From Tupaia tana (Eukaryota > Chordata > Mammalia > Scandentia > Tupaiidae), in assembly GCA_026018925.1 (NCBI GenBank), contig JAKSZU010000009.1, positions 72,636,041-72,700,040 on the forward strand: DNA of 64,000 nucleotides, written 5' to 3'. The notes below the pieces were generated by a model that saw only the letters and a program-made list of their open reading frames with translations, searched no databases and was not told where the DNA came from. The position numbers were made by a program, and so were the translations under genes. Below, piece after piece: positions 22,625 through 34,112 of the stretch; within the stretch, counting starts at the first letter, position 1; each line of letters begins with the position of its first letter.

Positions 22625-22725
22625 AACCCAACTCACACATTTTACATATGAGAAAACTGACAATTAGAGAGGAAATATTGTTTGCTCAAGTTTAAATCTA
22701 GGTCATTAGTGGTAAAGTAGATTTC
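22625..22725 (-). mobile_element. Possible MIR fragment
   Basis: ACATTTTACATATGAGAAAACTGAC followed by AGAGAGGAAAT and a CTCAAG motif reads as MIR in reverse. Confidence 0.4.
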
Positions 22726-22729
22726 AGGA

Positions 22730-23445
22730 AACTAGTAAAAACTTACTCTACTACTCGTCCAATTTGTTTGCTTCAGCATTTATAAAGTTTATTTTCTAAC
22801 ATGTTTTGGATTTGTATATTTTTTTTGGGTTGGGTTTGTATATTTTTCATAACAAGGTTAAAATAGATAGTGTTAGATAAAAATCTGATGCTTTATGATT
22901 GATAGTCAAATTATTATTCAATATTTCAAGTCATTATTTTGTGTACTTAAGCATCAGCATATAATATCATATTCTTTTTGTAAGTAGTTTAGAGTTTAAT
23001 GATATCTTTGATCCAACTGAACAACATGATAACCATTTCTCTTTAAAGGGCTATTCATTTTTTCAAGTCATTAACTGATTATTTCAACTCAATCAATTAT
23101 ATAGTATAAAGATCTACCCTCTATCTTTAATTAAATCAGTATTTGAAATTAAATTTTCCATGCAACTGTAATAATTTTCTTATGCTAACAGATAATAATA
23201 AGATTTAATGATAGATAAAATGATTTTGAAAATACTAGCATAAATTTAAAGGATTCTTTCAAATTATAGCTAAAAATTGCATGCTAAATCACTCTGCTGG
23301 AAGAACTCTGAAGGTTATTTTCCTTTCTGCTGAGAGATAGGTAAGTCATAATTACGTTATTTAAGAAATTACTGGAAACTCACATAAATACAAAGAGAGA
23401 TGTAATCATTTTGTGATTGGGTTAAAATAGTGCCCTTGAAAAATG
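22730..23445. other. Unassigned AT-rich unique sequence
   Basis: No gene, RNA or repeat recognised. Confidence 0.5.
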
Positions 23446-23448
23446 CAA

Positions 23449-24980
23449 GCTGAGGTTCCAGCAGCTCTTGTGGTGGGAGGAGCAGTAGGGTTTATCCACT
23501 TAACTCAGCAAAGGCTCTAGGCGAGCCATGGCCTCTCAGGCACCCGTATGCACCCTGTCCGCAGCCAAGAAGCTCAAGAGGAAGGTCAGCTCAGCCAAAG
23601 GGGTGGCCTAGGAAGAGCCTAGGAGGAGATTGGCGAGGTTGTCAGGCTAAACCTCCTCCTGCAAAAGTGTAGACTAAGCCAAAAAAGGTGGCAGGGAAGG
23701 GTAAATCTTCAGACAAAAGAGTGCAAACAAAAGGGAAAAGGGGAGCAAAGGGGAAACAGGCTGAAGTGACCAACTGAGACACTAAAGATTTACTTGCAGA
23801 AAATGGAGAAATGAAAAATGAGAAGAGTCCACCCTCTGATGGAGCAGGCGAGAAGGAAGTCAAGTCTGAGTAATGTCATACACTATGTCTTATCAATGGT
23901 CCCTGTCTCCCTTCTTTTTTTTTTTTTTTTTTTTTTTTCTTTTTTTGGAGAGGTTTTTGCTATAGGGCGCGTGCGCTCGCCAGACAGACAGAGAGAGACA
24001 GAGAGATAGAAAGCAGGAAATCACCCCCCAGGGGGGATGGCCACGCCGCAATCCCTTCTCCTCCATTCTCCTCTCGGGATCTTGGGCACGCACGCACACG
24101 TGCCTGGCGTGAGTTTAAGCCGCCGGGTCCGGGACTCGAACCGCGGTCAACTACGTGGGAGTCCAGTGACATAGCCATTACGCTAACTGCTGGTCCCCTG
24201 TCTCCCTTCTTGTACAATCCAGAGGAGTATTTTTATCAACTATTTTATAAATGCAAGTTTTTTAGTAGCTCTAGAAACATTTTTAATAAGGAGAGAATCC
24301 CACCTCATCCTATTTTTTAAGTGTAAATGCATTTGTTTAAGAGGTGAAATCATTTACTGGTTGTTTATTTTTCAGTACAACCAGAAAATAGTGGGATATT
24401 GACTTATAGGAGGCTTTGACTCTCTTGCATGTCAACTTAACATTCCATAGGTGGGGGCAGGTGGGTAGTTTTTATATCCCACATACAAAGCATATTAAAT
24501 GGCAGGTTAGAGTCATGATCATGCATTTAATGTGTCTTGAATATTTTAAATTACTTCTATTATGATTTTTAGTAGTATTGTTTCCTAAAGAAAACCACTC
24601 TTTGATTGTTGCTCTCCCTGTCAGAATTCTGTGCACTCTGTAACATCTTTGGTCATGGTAGTCCAATTTTCCTAATAATTTTGTTAATGTGCTGTGAAAG
24701 ATTGGAAATTTGAAGTATGTAGTATATATGATACTAAATTGTGACTTGGTGGGAGTTACATAATAGCGTTCAACATTTGAAGACAGTAGTTCTTGATATT
24801 CTCTTAAAGAAAATTTGCCTAGAAATTTGAAGCTGGAATATCACTGGAATAACTTAAAAAGAATCACTATGCTTGACTTTTTAAACTTTTGGTACATATG
24901 TTAAGAATTGGGTACAAATTGAAATATCTGTACTGATTCTCAACACAACCAATAAATCTCAATTACAAAAAAAAAAAAAG
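23449..24980 (+). pseudogene. HMGN1: HMGN1 processed pseudogene
   Basis: Retrocopy of the mRNA for HMGN1, a nucleosome-binding chromatin protein. The 5' UTR piece TTTATCCACTTAACTC lies near 23493. The coding remnant (about 23568-23872) reads KRKVSSAKGVA, EEPRRRLARLS and, at the end, a GEKEVKSE-like tail, all with the family's order and length. Several stops and frameshifts disable it. A full-length 3' UTR follows, with CAATGGTCCCTGTCTCCC, TACAATCCAGAGGAGTA and CAACCAGAAAATAGTGGG. It ends in a poly(A) tract at 24966-24980. A TSD AATGCAAGCTGA is found at about 23443-23454 and 24991-25002. No introns. A minus-strand SINE interrupts the 3' UTR at 23917-24195. There is no sign of function. Confidence 0.93.
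23917..24195 (-). mobile_element. CYN-like SINE, young copy in the HMGN1 pseudogene
   Basis: Minus strand: poly(T), GCTATAGGGCGCGTGCGCTC, CCCCCCAGGGGGGATGG, CGAACCGCGGTCAACTACG, head ending CTAACTGCTGGTCC. TSD CCCTGTCTCCCTTCTT at 23901-23916 and 24196-24211, perfect. Confidence 0.94.
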
Positions 24981-25004
24981 AAAAAAAAAGAATGCAAGCT
25001 GATT

Positions 25005-25320
25005 TCAGTGAGAATTAATCTTTAGCTTTCTTATTTCTGACCCAAAATAATCCTTATTTCTGTTTATTATGAAAATATTTATAACAAGCTCGGTATATAT
25101 ACATGTAAATAATATAACAATGCATGTAAATTATGACTAAGACCCCAGTGGGTAAATGAACAAGGGTTATGAACAGGCAATCCAGAAAGAAAAAAATAAA
25201 AATGGCTAATATAAAGAAAAACACCTAATACAATTAATTATAAGAGAAACATAAAATATGACTAGGATTATGATTATGACTATTTTTCACTTAGATAATT
25301 CTATGTGTTTAAATAAAAAC
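25005..25320. other. Unassigned AT-rich unique sequence
   Basis: No gene, RNA or repeat recognised. Confidence 0.5.
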
Positions 25321-25326
25321 ATCCTA

Positions 25327-25590
25327 AGGCCAACTGGTGATGTGATAGTTAAGGATGCTGGATCCCACATGGCCAACTGTGTGTTTCAAGTCCTGGACCA
25401 ATGACTTGAAAAATATACTGGGTGCCTATGAGTCTGTGCCCAAAATCCCAAGAGAAAAATGGAGAAGAGTTTATATCATGACCATTCCCCCCGCTGGGAG
25501 AAGGGTGCTTTCTCACTTTCTCACTGTCTCTCTCTATATTTCTGTTTCTCTCCAGTGAGAGCACATGCCCCATATCAAAGTTTTTAAAAA
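25327..25590 (+). mobile_element. CYN-like SINE, older copy
   Basis: Plus strand: GGCCAACTGGTGATGTGATAG head, CCCCCCGCTGGGAGAAGGG, CCCCATATCAAAG end. Confidence 0.83.
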
Positions 25591-25654
25591 GAAAAGCTTC
25601 ATTAATTGCTGATAAATGTATGTTTCTGATAGGAATATAATGTGATACTACCAT

Positions 25655-25872
25655 TTTCTTTATTCATGACAGAGCATGAGAGAGTGGAAGGGAGAGAGAG
25701 AGAGAGAGAAGCACCCTTCCCCCAGTCCTCCATCCTGTTAGATCTTGGGCACTCACATGTCTTCTTAGCATGTTTCAGGCTGACTGGGCTAGGGATTCTA
25801 AATAAGGTTGCCAGATGGCATCTGGATTCTCTTGGGCAGTGTATTAACACTGTACCACAGAGCCAACTCAGA
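25655..25872 (-). mobile_element. Older tRNA-derived SINE, distinct subfamily
   Basis: Minus strand. Differs from the main family by GCACCCTTCCCCC next to the GA-rich block, GCATGTTTCAGGCTGACTGG and GGTTGCCAGATGGCATCTGG. The same markers recur at 53445 and, weaker, at 63716. Confidence 0.65.
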
Positions 25873-25879
25873 CACTACC

Positions 25880-26575
25880 CTTTAGAAGGCAACTTTTCAA
25901 GATATGTTAAAAAACTTAAAAGATGTTTAAAACCCTTGGACTAATAATTACATATCTAAGCAACTTAATCTGAAGTAAACTCCTTATGCATGAAGATGCA
26001 CAATTATGTGCATCAGAGAAGTACCTATAATATAGAAAGAATTTGAAATAATTTCAATTCCAACAATGAAGAAAATGTCAGATAAACTGCATTATGTCTA
26101 CATGATCAAATTAAATATATATCACAATTTTGTAAGTAAAATATGAATAGACAACTGAAAGAAAATATTTAAATATTAACAGTTAAACAATTCAAATGTT
26201 TTTTTATAATTTCTGCTTTATTTAATGTATAGTTAATACTTACAAATTATAAAATTACCTTTAGTAATAAAGTAAAATGAAAAAAATAGTAGAAACAAAT
26301 AGCATTTTAAAAAAAGGTCTCAGCAATTAAATATGAGGTTTAATTTTACAAATCTAGCAGTTAAAGAAAATAGATAAAACCCAATACTGGTAAGAATGTA
26401 GAGTTGAATTTGGTAGAATTTTTCTGATATGTAATTTAATGATACAAAATAATCTCAAAACAATTATACAGGCTGGAACTATAATTGGAATTTTAGAAAT
26501 ATATTAAGGAAAATTTTACAATAATTAAAAATACATTTAACAAAGATAATTATATTATCTTTACTTTTAACACCT
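25880..26575. other. Unassigned AT-rich unique sequence
   Basis: No gene, RNA or repeat recognised. Confidence 0.5.
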
Positions 26576-26588
26576 GAAAACTCATACC

Positions 26589-26691
26589 GTGCTTGCTTCA
26601 GCAGCACATATACTAAAATAGGAATAAAACAGATTAACATGGCCCCAGCACAATGATGACATGTAAATTCGTAAAGCATTCCACATATTTT
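26589..26691 (+). pseudogene. RNU6: U6 snRNA retro-pseudogene, 5' part of a U6-L1 chimera
   Basis: Full-length copy of U6, the catalytic spliceosomal snRNA, from GTGCTTGCTTCAGCAGCACA through TATACTAAAATAGGAAT, AACATGGCCCCAGCACAATG and AAATTCGTAAAGCATTCC to the terminal ATATTTT. About a dozen substitutions and small gaps separate it from vertebrate U6, including in the ACAGAGA region (ACAGATTA here). No canonical U6 promoter lies upstream (no TATA box near -30), and the 5' flank is the TSD of the joint element, so it is a retrocopy rather than a working gene. L1 sequence starts at the very next base. Confidence 0.92.
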
Positions 26692-27965
26692 GAAGGAATT
26701 TACCAACTCCAGACCAGCTCTCCAAGAGATTCTGAAGGGATTGCTATACCAGGAAAACTAAAATGTCAGATGGATGGTTATAAAAGAAAAAAAAAGTAAC
26801 CAAAAAAATGGCTCACTTAATGATAGGAACAAGTCCAGAAATATTGATACTAACACTGAATGTCAAAGTATTAAATTCTTCAATTAAGAGACACAGACTG
26901 GCCGAATGGATAAGAAAACAGAAACCCTTTATCTGTTGCCTACAAGAAACTCACCTCATGGATAAAGACATACGTAGACTAAAAGTGAAGGGCTGGAAAA
27001 AGATATTCCATGCAAATGGAAATCAAAAAAGGGCTGGAGTAGCAATATTGATTTCAGACAAAATAGACTTCAAGTCAAAGACTATAAGAAGAGACAAAGA
27101 AGGGCATTATATAATAGTAAATGGGTTACTCCATCAAGAAGACATAACGCTTATAAATATCTATGCACTTCTGGAGCTAAAAGAAGAGATAGGGAGAAAC
27201 ACTATAATTGTTGGAGAACAATACCCCATTACCTCCTTTGGACAGATCTTCTAGGCAGATAATAAATATAGAGGTACAGAAACTAAATGATACTATAAAC
27301 CAAATGGGCTTCATAGATACCTATAGAACTTTCCACCCAAAGTCCACAAAATATACATTTTTCTCGCCCCGGCATGGAACCTTTTCAAAGATTGACCATA
27401 TGCTATGACACGAATCAAGCCTTTACAGAATCAAAGGCATACAAACTATATGCAATATCTTCTCTGACCATGATGGAATTAAACTCAAGATTAATTTCAA
27501 GAAGCACCCTCAAAAATACACAAACACATTGAAACTGAACAACCTACTTCTGAATGATGTCTTCACTACAGAAAAAATTAAGTCTGAAATCAAAAAATTT
27601 ATGTAAACAAATGATAAGGAGTATACAAGTTTCCATAATCTATGGGACACGGCTAAAGCAGTCATAAGAGAAATTCATGGCAATCAGTGCACATGAGAAA
27701 AGGATGTAAACGGGACCAGCAGTTAGTGTAATGACTATGTCGCTGGACTCCCACGTAGTCAACCGTGGTTCGTGTCCCGGACCCGGTGGCTTAAAACTCA
27801 TGCCGGGTGTGTGTGCATGTGTGTCCAAGATCCCAAGAGGAGAATGGAGGAGAAGGGATTGTGACATGGCAATCCCCCCTGGGGGGTGATTTCTCGCTTT
27901 CTATCTTTCTGTCTCTCTCTGTCTGTCTGGTGAACGCACGTGCCCTATAGGAAAAACTTCTCAAA

Positions 27966-27998
<33 letters not shown>

Positions 27999-30900
27999 GG
28001 ATGGAAAGATGGTAAATATATAACCTAACATCATGTCTCAGGGAATTGGAAAAACAACAACAACAACAACAAAATGCAAGGCAAAAAGAAACAATAAAGG
28101 TTTGAGCATAAATAAGTGAAAAAGAAAATAAATGAACCATACAGAAAAAAAAATGAAAGAAAAAGCTGGTTCTTGGAAAAGATTAACAAGATCAACACAT
28201 CATTGGCTAGACTGATGAAGAAGAAAGAAAGAAACCAGATAAATCAAATACATGATGAGACAGGCAATATTACAACAGACAGAGTAGAAATACAAAATAT
28301 CATTAGAGGATACTATGAGTGACTATATGCCAAAAATCAAAATAACTTGGAGGAGATGGACAAATTACTGGATGCATATAATCTACTAAGATTGAATCAG
28401 GAGGACATAGATACCTGAATAGACCCATAACAAGCCAGGAGATTGAATCAGTGATAAACAACTCCCCGACAAAGAAAAGCCCAGGTTCAGATGTCTTCAC
28501 TTCTGAGTTCTACAAATATTTAAGGAAGAGGTAATCTGTATCCTACTCAAATTATTTCTAAAGTTTCAAAAGGAGGGAAACCTTCCAAATTCATTTTATG
28601 AAGCCTCCATCATCCTCATTCCCAAAAACAGATAAAGACATGACAAACAAGGAAAACAACAGATCAATATCGTTGATGAATATAGATGCAAAAATTCTCA
28701 ACAAGATACTCACAAATCGTATCCAACAACATATAACAAAGATTATTCATCACAACCAGGTAGGCTTTATTCCAGTGATGCAAGGGTAGTTCAATATATG
28801 CAAGACCATAAATGTACTACACCGTATTAACAGAAACAAAGATAAAAATCATATGATCATTTCAGTTGATGCAGATAAAGTATTTCATAAAATAAAACAT
28901 CCTTTCATGATTAAGACGCCCAGTAAGATTGGTATAGAAGGGTCAATTCAACAAAGTAAAAGCCATCTATGAAAAACCTACAGCTAACATAATACTGAAA
29001 GGCGAAAAGCTAAAAGCTTTTCCACTAAAAACTGGTACTAGGTAAAGTTACCCACTTTCTCCACTGTTCTTTAACATAGTGCTGGAAGTCTTAGCTAATG
29101 CAATCAGAAAAGAAAATAATATAAAAGGCATTCAAATAGGCAAAGAAGACTTGAAAATATGTTTATTCACAGATGACATGATGGTATACTTAGAAGACAC
29201 GAAGGTCTCCATGAAAAAAACATCTTGAAGTAATAAGTGAATACAGTAAAGTGGCAGGATACAAAATCAACATCCAAAAATCTATAGCATTTCTATATAT
29301 GAACAACAAGTTGAATGAAGTAGAGGTGAAGAAAGGAATCCCTTTCACCACAGACACAAGATGTATAAGATACCTAGGGATAAACCTAACTAATGAAGTC
29401 AAAGACCTTTATAAAGAAAACTGAAAATCTTAAAAAAGATATTGAAAGTGACATAAAAAAGTGGAAGGACATTCCATGTTCCAGGATTGGAAGAATTAAC
29501 ATAAACAAAATGGCGATTCTGCCCAAATTAATCTACATGTTTAATGCAATTACAATAAAAATGCAAGAAATATTCTTCACAGCTCTAGAAAAGGCAATCA
29601 CAGAATTAGTCTGGAATCATAAAAGACCTCGTACTGCCAAAGCAATCCTGCACAAGAAGAGTGGAGTGGGAGGTATATCACTCTCTGATCCCAAGATATA
29701 CTATAAAGCTGTGATCATGAAAACAGCATGGTATTGGCACAAAAACAGACATGTGGACCAATGGAATAGGATAGAGACCCCAGAAATAACCCCCACAGCT
29801 TTCAGCCAACTGATTTTTGACAAAGGATATCAGTCAATCCATTGGGAAAAGGAAAACCTCTTTAGTAAATGGTGCTGGAAAAACTGGGTATCCACTTGCA
29901 GAAAGATGAAACTGAATCCCCATCTTTCACTATTAACAAAAGTCAATTCAAAATGGATCAAAGATCTGAACCTAAGACCTCAAACAATAAAACTACTGAT
30001 GGAAAGTGCTGGGGAAAGTCTCGGAGACATTGGAGTAGGCAAAGACTTATTAAATAAGACTCCCAAAACACAGGAAATAATCTCTAAAATAGACACATGG
30101 GACTACATAAGACTAAGAAGTTTCTGCATATCAAAGGACACAATAACAAATGTGAATAGACAACCCTCAGAATAAGAGAATATTTGTATAAAATATACCT
30201 GAGACAAGGGACTGATAACCAGAATACACAGGGAACTCAAGTGCCTTATGCAAAAATCAATGATTAACCCAATTAAAAGATGGGAAAATGAGCTGAACAA
30301 AAATTTCTCTAAAGAAGACATACGAACAGCCAAAAAGCATATGAGGAAATGCTCAACATCACTCATCATAACGGAGATGCAGATAAAAACCACAATGATA
30401 TACCACCTAACCCCTGTCAGAATGGCAAAGATTAAGCATATAAATATTGATAAGTGCTGTCAGGGATGTGGTGAACAGGGAACTCTCCTACGCTGTTATT
30501 GGGGATGTAAACTGGTTCAGCCACTGTGGAGAACAATATGGAGGTTCCTCAAAGATCTACAAATAGAATTACTATTTGATCCAGCAATCCCACTTCTGAG
30601 TATCTACCCAAAGGACAGGAGAACACTGTTAGAAAAGTGCTTGTACATCAATGTTTATTGCAGCATTATTCATGATCACCAAGACATGGAACCAACCCAA
30701 ATGTCCACAAACAGATGAATGGATAGTAAAAGTGTGGCACATATATTCTATGGAATTCTACTAGCCATAAAATGCAAGAAGTCCCTGGCATTTGATAGAA
30801 AGTGGTCGTATATGGAGGATCTATTGCTGACTGAAGCAAGTCATGATATGAAAGAAAGATATTGTAGGTATCCACTTAATATGTACTGATTCTCTGAACT

Positions 30901-31350
30901 CTATGGTAGAGATTGAAATATGGAGGGCATAAAAGCAGTGAAAATAGTTAATGATGATAAGAGAGTGTGGGAGCGGGAGAAGAGAAGAATATAAAGATAA
31001 CAGAAGAACAAATATAGAGGCATGAAATTAGTGGGACACAGATATGGTTTATTACTGGTAATGTGTATTGTTTTCTCAACTGGATTGGTCTGAGAAGTAT
31101 TTCATGTTGGGTCAAGTCTTTTTATAAGCAAAATGATAAATAGTAAATGACTGTTTAAAAAAATAATTGGAATAATAATGATAATAATTGGGAAAAAAAT
31201 GAAAAGCTATTGGATGATGAAGATGGGAATTTTAATGTCCCTGGATTGACTGATATGCATGGTATTCCTTCTGGTAAGAGAAATGTAATACACTGTAAAA
31301 TTATCTGTAATTCAATGTAATATAAACAAGAGTATGATAATAAATAAATA
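26692..31350 (+). mobile_element. L1 (5'-truncated), 3' part of the U6-L1 chimera
   Basis: Begins GAAGGAATTTACCAACTCC, equivalent to about 37940 (end of ORF1) of the full-length L1, and runs through ORF2 (start ATG 26808) and the 3' UTR to an (AAAT)n tail. Joint TSD around U6 plus L1: AAAACTCATACC (26577-26588) and AAAACTTGTACC (31351-31362), 10 of 12 matching. ORF2 shows the endonuclease start MAHLMIGTSPEILILTLNVK, the QETHLMDKDIRRLKVKGW block and a C-terminal open stretch of 260 codons (29393-30175). It is broken by many stops and frameshifts and by a SINE at 27711. The RT motif is worn: FTDDMM replaces FADDMM. More mutated than the L1 at 36520, so older. Confidence 0.9.
27711..27985 (+). 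mobile_element. CYN-like SINE inside the chimeric L1
   Basis: Plus strand: GGGACCAGCAGTTAGTGTAATG, CCCCCCTGGGGGGTGATTTC, CCCTATAGGAAAAACTTC end, A/AAAG tail. TSD GAAAAGGATG at about 27697-27706 and 27994-28003. Confidence 0.93.
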
Positions 31351-31403
31351 AAAACTTGTACCAACCTTAATAAAACAATAATTGAAAGATTATATGAATT
31401 ATG

Positions 31404-31448
<45 letters not shown>
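31404..31448. repeat. (TA)n microsatellite
   Basis: About 22 TA units. Confidence 0.95.
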
Positions 31449-31450
<2 letters not shown>

Positions 31451-31665
31451 AGTATATAATTCAGTCACTTAAAATTAATATAATCACTAAAAATGATAAA
31501 GAGAGATGTGATTATATTAAGTACTATATACACTCAGAAACATTGGAAAGTAGCAAAATACCCATAAGTGTTTGCTGTGTTAAGTTAGAATTTGAGAGAC
31601 ATTTACAAATCATTTATAAATTATTTATATTGAAGATAAATCGTTTTTTTCTTTAAATTGCTTAC

Positions 31666-31785
31666 CTTTTGCACCCTAGTTGGCTTCTTTTCAGGGGTAA
31701 TAAATTCTGAAATTTGTGTTTCTGGTTCTAGAAGATCAGGTGGCAGAGCAATTATATAATGACAGATTTTAGTCATACCCTTGCA
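31666..31785 (-). CDS. Candidate internal host exon (40 codons)
   Basis: Read on the minus strand, a strong acceptor (CTTTTTGTTTTCTTCTTTTCTAG, ending at 31786) is followed by 120 bp and then a consensus donor, AAAAG|GTAAGC at 31666/31665. The exon length is a multiple of three. Frame 0 is open across all 40 codons, beginning CKGMTKICHYIIALPPDLLE and continuing PETQISEFITPEKKPTRVQK; the other two frames have early stops. Composition is less AT-biased than its surroundings and it matches no repeat. I do not recognise the protein. If real, this is one coding exon of a minus-strand gene whose other exons lie outside or were not seen. A chance ORF with lucky splice-like ends is the alternative. 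Confidence 0.45.
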
Positions 31786-31789
31786 CTAG

Positions 31790-32075
31790 AAAAGAAGAAA
31801 ACAAAAAGATGCATGGCATTTATATCAAGTTGTTTACTCAGTGCTAATATGTAATTGCAAATATTTTCATTTTTTAATATATGACTATATAAGGGGAAGA
31901 GTCACAAGTAGGATAAAACATATATTTGTCAAAAAAGCCAAAAGTTCTTGAGTGAGTCAAGTATGTAGTATCCAATTGTAATACTGGGCTTAAATTCTTA
32001 GGTCCTCTCAGTCATGAAGCAGGCAACATGCAGATGAGTGAGAAGTGAAATTACATTTTATGTGTACATTTTTTC
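31790..32075. other. Unassigned unique sequence
   Basis: Would be intron 5' of the candidate exon. Nothing else seen. Confidence 0.5.
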
Positions 32076-32078
32076 TTT

Positions 32079-32340
32079 TCCTTTTTTTTTTTTTTTAGTT
32101 TGCTACAGGGCATGTGCACTCTCTAGAGAGAGCCAGAAAGAGACAGAGGGAATGTGAGAAAGCACTCCCTCAGAGGGACAGCCTTGCAGTAATCCCTTCT
32201 CCTCCATTCTCCTCTTGTAATTTTGGGCATACACATACATGTACCTAGCATATTTTTCAAGCCACGAAATCCAGGATTCGAACCGCACAGCCAGCCATGT
32301 GAGATCCAGTTACATTACTGTTGCACTACCCGGTTGGCCC
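32079..32340 (-). mobile_element. CYN-like SINE
   Basis: Minus strand: poly(T), GCTACAGGGCATGTGCACTC, CCTCAGAGGGACAGCC, head ending CCCGGTTGGCCC. Confidence 0.86.
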
Positions 32341-32344
32341 AAAA

Positions 32345-33000
32345 TGACATTTTAAATGTTCATTTATTTTGGGATATGTATGTCTTTTTTTAATGGAAAT
32401 TTTAGAAAAGATTGATAAGCCTAAGAAGAAAATATCCATCTTCCAGAATACCAGCCACAGGACAACATTTAAATTGATTTAAAATGATGTAATCTAAAAA
32501 TATCTAATTATTATGGCTTATTTTGAAATGGACTTTTGGCAGAACTTTTATATATCTCTGTATATATGACTTCAGAGACCATACTGGCATTTCTTTCAAA
32601 TACAGCAAATATCCTGAAGGGAAATTGAACTGTGTAAATTTTCATATTTTGATATAATTCATAAAATTTCATTTTTAACTCTCAGTAAAAAATCATGAAG
32701 GAATTAATACTTTAAACAAAAGGGAAGGATTTTAAATAATGATCTGATAACCCACTTTCTTAACTATCAATAAATCTTAGCATGGCAACTGAAGCTTGTA
32801 TATAACTCTTTGGATCCTTATTAATTAGCACAATTTTCAACAAATATTTACTGTACGATGGCATAAAAACAGTTTTCAAGGCATACATAGAAAGATTAAG
32901 TCTAATGTTGGCTTTAGGTAAAGGGATTGTTAGAAAACAATGATTTTTATAATTAAGAAGTAGACTAGTTTACAGTATTAATGACTTGCAAAAAAACAAT
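32345..33000. other. Unassigned AT-rich unique sequence
   Basis: No gene, RNA or repeat recognised. Confidence 0.5.
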
Positions 33001-33004
33001 GCTA

Positions 33005-33262
33005 AGGGGCTAGCAGGTGGCATGGTAGCTAAATTGTTGGACTCCCACATGGCTGACTGTAGTTTGAGTCCCAGATCCAGTAGCTTGAAAAATCATTCCA
33101 GGTTCCAGGTGCATGTGTGCGTATAATTAAAATCTCTAGAAGAGAATATAGAAGGGATTACAGTGTGACCATCCTTCCTGGGGAGTGATTTCTCACTTTG
33201 CTTCTCTCTGTCTCTCTCTGGCATGTGCCTTATAGCAAAACAAAACAAAACAAAAAAACAGA
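33005..33262 (+). mobile_element. CYN-like SINE
   Basis: Plus strand: GGGGCTAGCAGGTGGCATGG head, CCTTCCTGGGGAGTGATTTC, CTTATAGCAAAACAAAAC end. Confidence 0.87.
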
Positions 33263-33439
33263 CAAAAGAAAACTATAGCTAAAATGCATATTAATGCAGG
33301 TACCAAATGTATATATTATACCTAGTAAGTATTCCAATTTATATGACATTTGAAGTAAAGTATAAAGTTATAAATATGCTGCAGGTTACACATACATGAA
33401 TGGTAAATTTTTTAAAAGGAAAACCAAAATATTGAGTTT

Positions 33440-33520
33440 GGATATTATCTTAAATAACATCAAGTCCAACTCCCTTCATTTTCAGATGGGAAAACTGAGG
33501 CTCATTCAATTTAACATGTG
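33440..33520 (-). mobile_element. MIR fragment
   Basis: CTTCATTTTCAGATGGGAAA followed by ACTGAGGCTCATTC is the reverse of the MIR CCTCAGTTTCC...CATCTGTAAAATG signature. Confidence 0.65.
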
Positions 33521-33554
33521 GAACAAAGATTATATTATGTTCTTTCTATCTCCA

Positions 33555-33615
33555 TTGATTAAACCCAGTGCCTGGAACCATGGTGGATACTCATTAAACG
33601 TTTGCTGAATAAATG
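33555..33615 (+). mobile_element. L2 3' end fragment
   Basis: CCAGTGCCTGGAACCATGG, ATACTCATTAAACG and TTTGCTGAATAAATGAA follow the L2 terminal signature. Confidence 0.6.
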
Positions 33616-33644
33616 AAGTTCATTCCCAGAAGAAACTTTATTCT

Positions 33645-33885
33645 TTTTTTTAGAGGTTTCTTTTGCTATAGAGCTTATGAGCTCACCAGAAAGAGAGACA
33701 CAGAGAGACAGAAACCCAGAAAGCGAGAAATCACCCCACAGGGGGGATGGCCATGTTGCAATGCCTTCTCCTCCATTCTCCTCTCGGGATCTTGGGCACA
33801 CACGCACACGCACTCAGCATGAGTTTAAGCCACCAGGTCCGGGACTTGAACCATGACTTGAGCCATTACGCCAACTGCTGGTCCC
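33645..33885 (-). mobile_element. CYN-like SINE
   Basis: Minus strand: poly(T), GAGGTTTCTTTTGCTATAGAG, CCCCACAGGGGGGATGG, head ending CCAACTGCTGGTCC. Part of the anticodon-loop region is deleted. TSD AAGAAACTTTATTCT at about 33630-33644 and 33886-33900. Confidence 0.92.
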
Positions 33886-33900
33886 AAGAAACTTTATTCT

Positions 33901-34067
33901 TTTTTTTTAAATTAAATTTATTTATTTACATTCATTCACTGTACATCATTACAGCCTACAAAGTGAGATTTTCCATCTAGAGTACACTGTATATTGTCTC
34001 AATCAAGCGCATCAACATACGTGTTACCATCAGCAAATAATTTTCCATTTCTTGTTTCCTGTATATA

Positions 34068-34112
<45 letters not shown>

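Noticed and set aside
26589-26691. Functional U6 snRNA gene
   Set aside because: No U6-type promoter upstream, substitutions in the ACAGAGA region, and inclusion within one TSD with L1.
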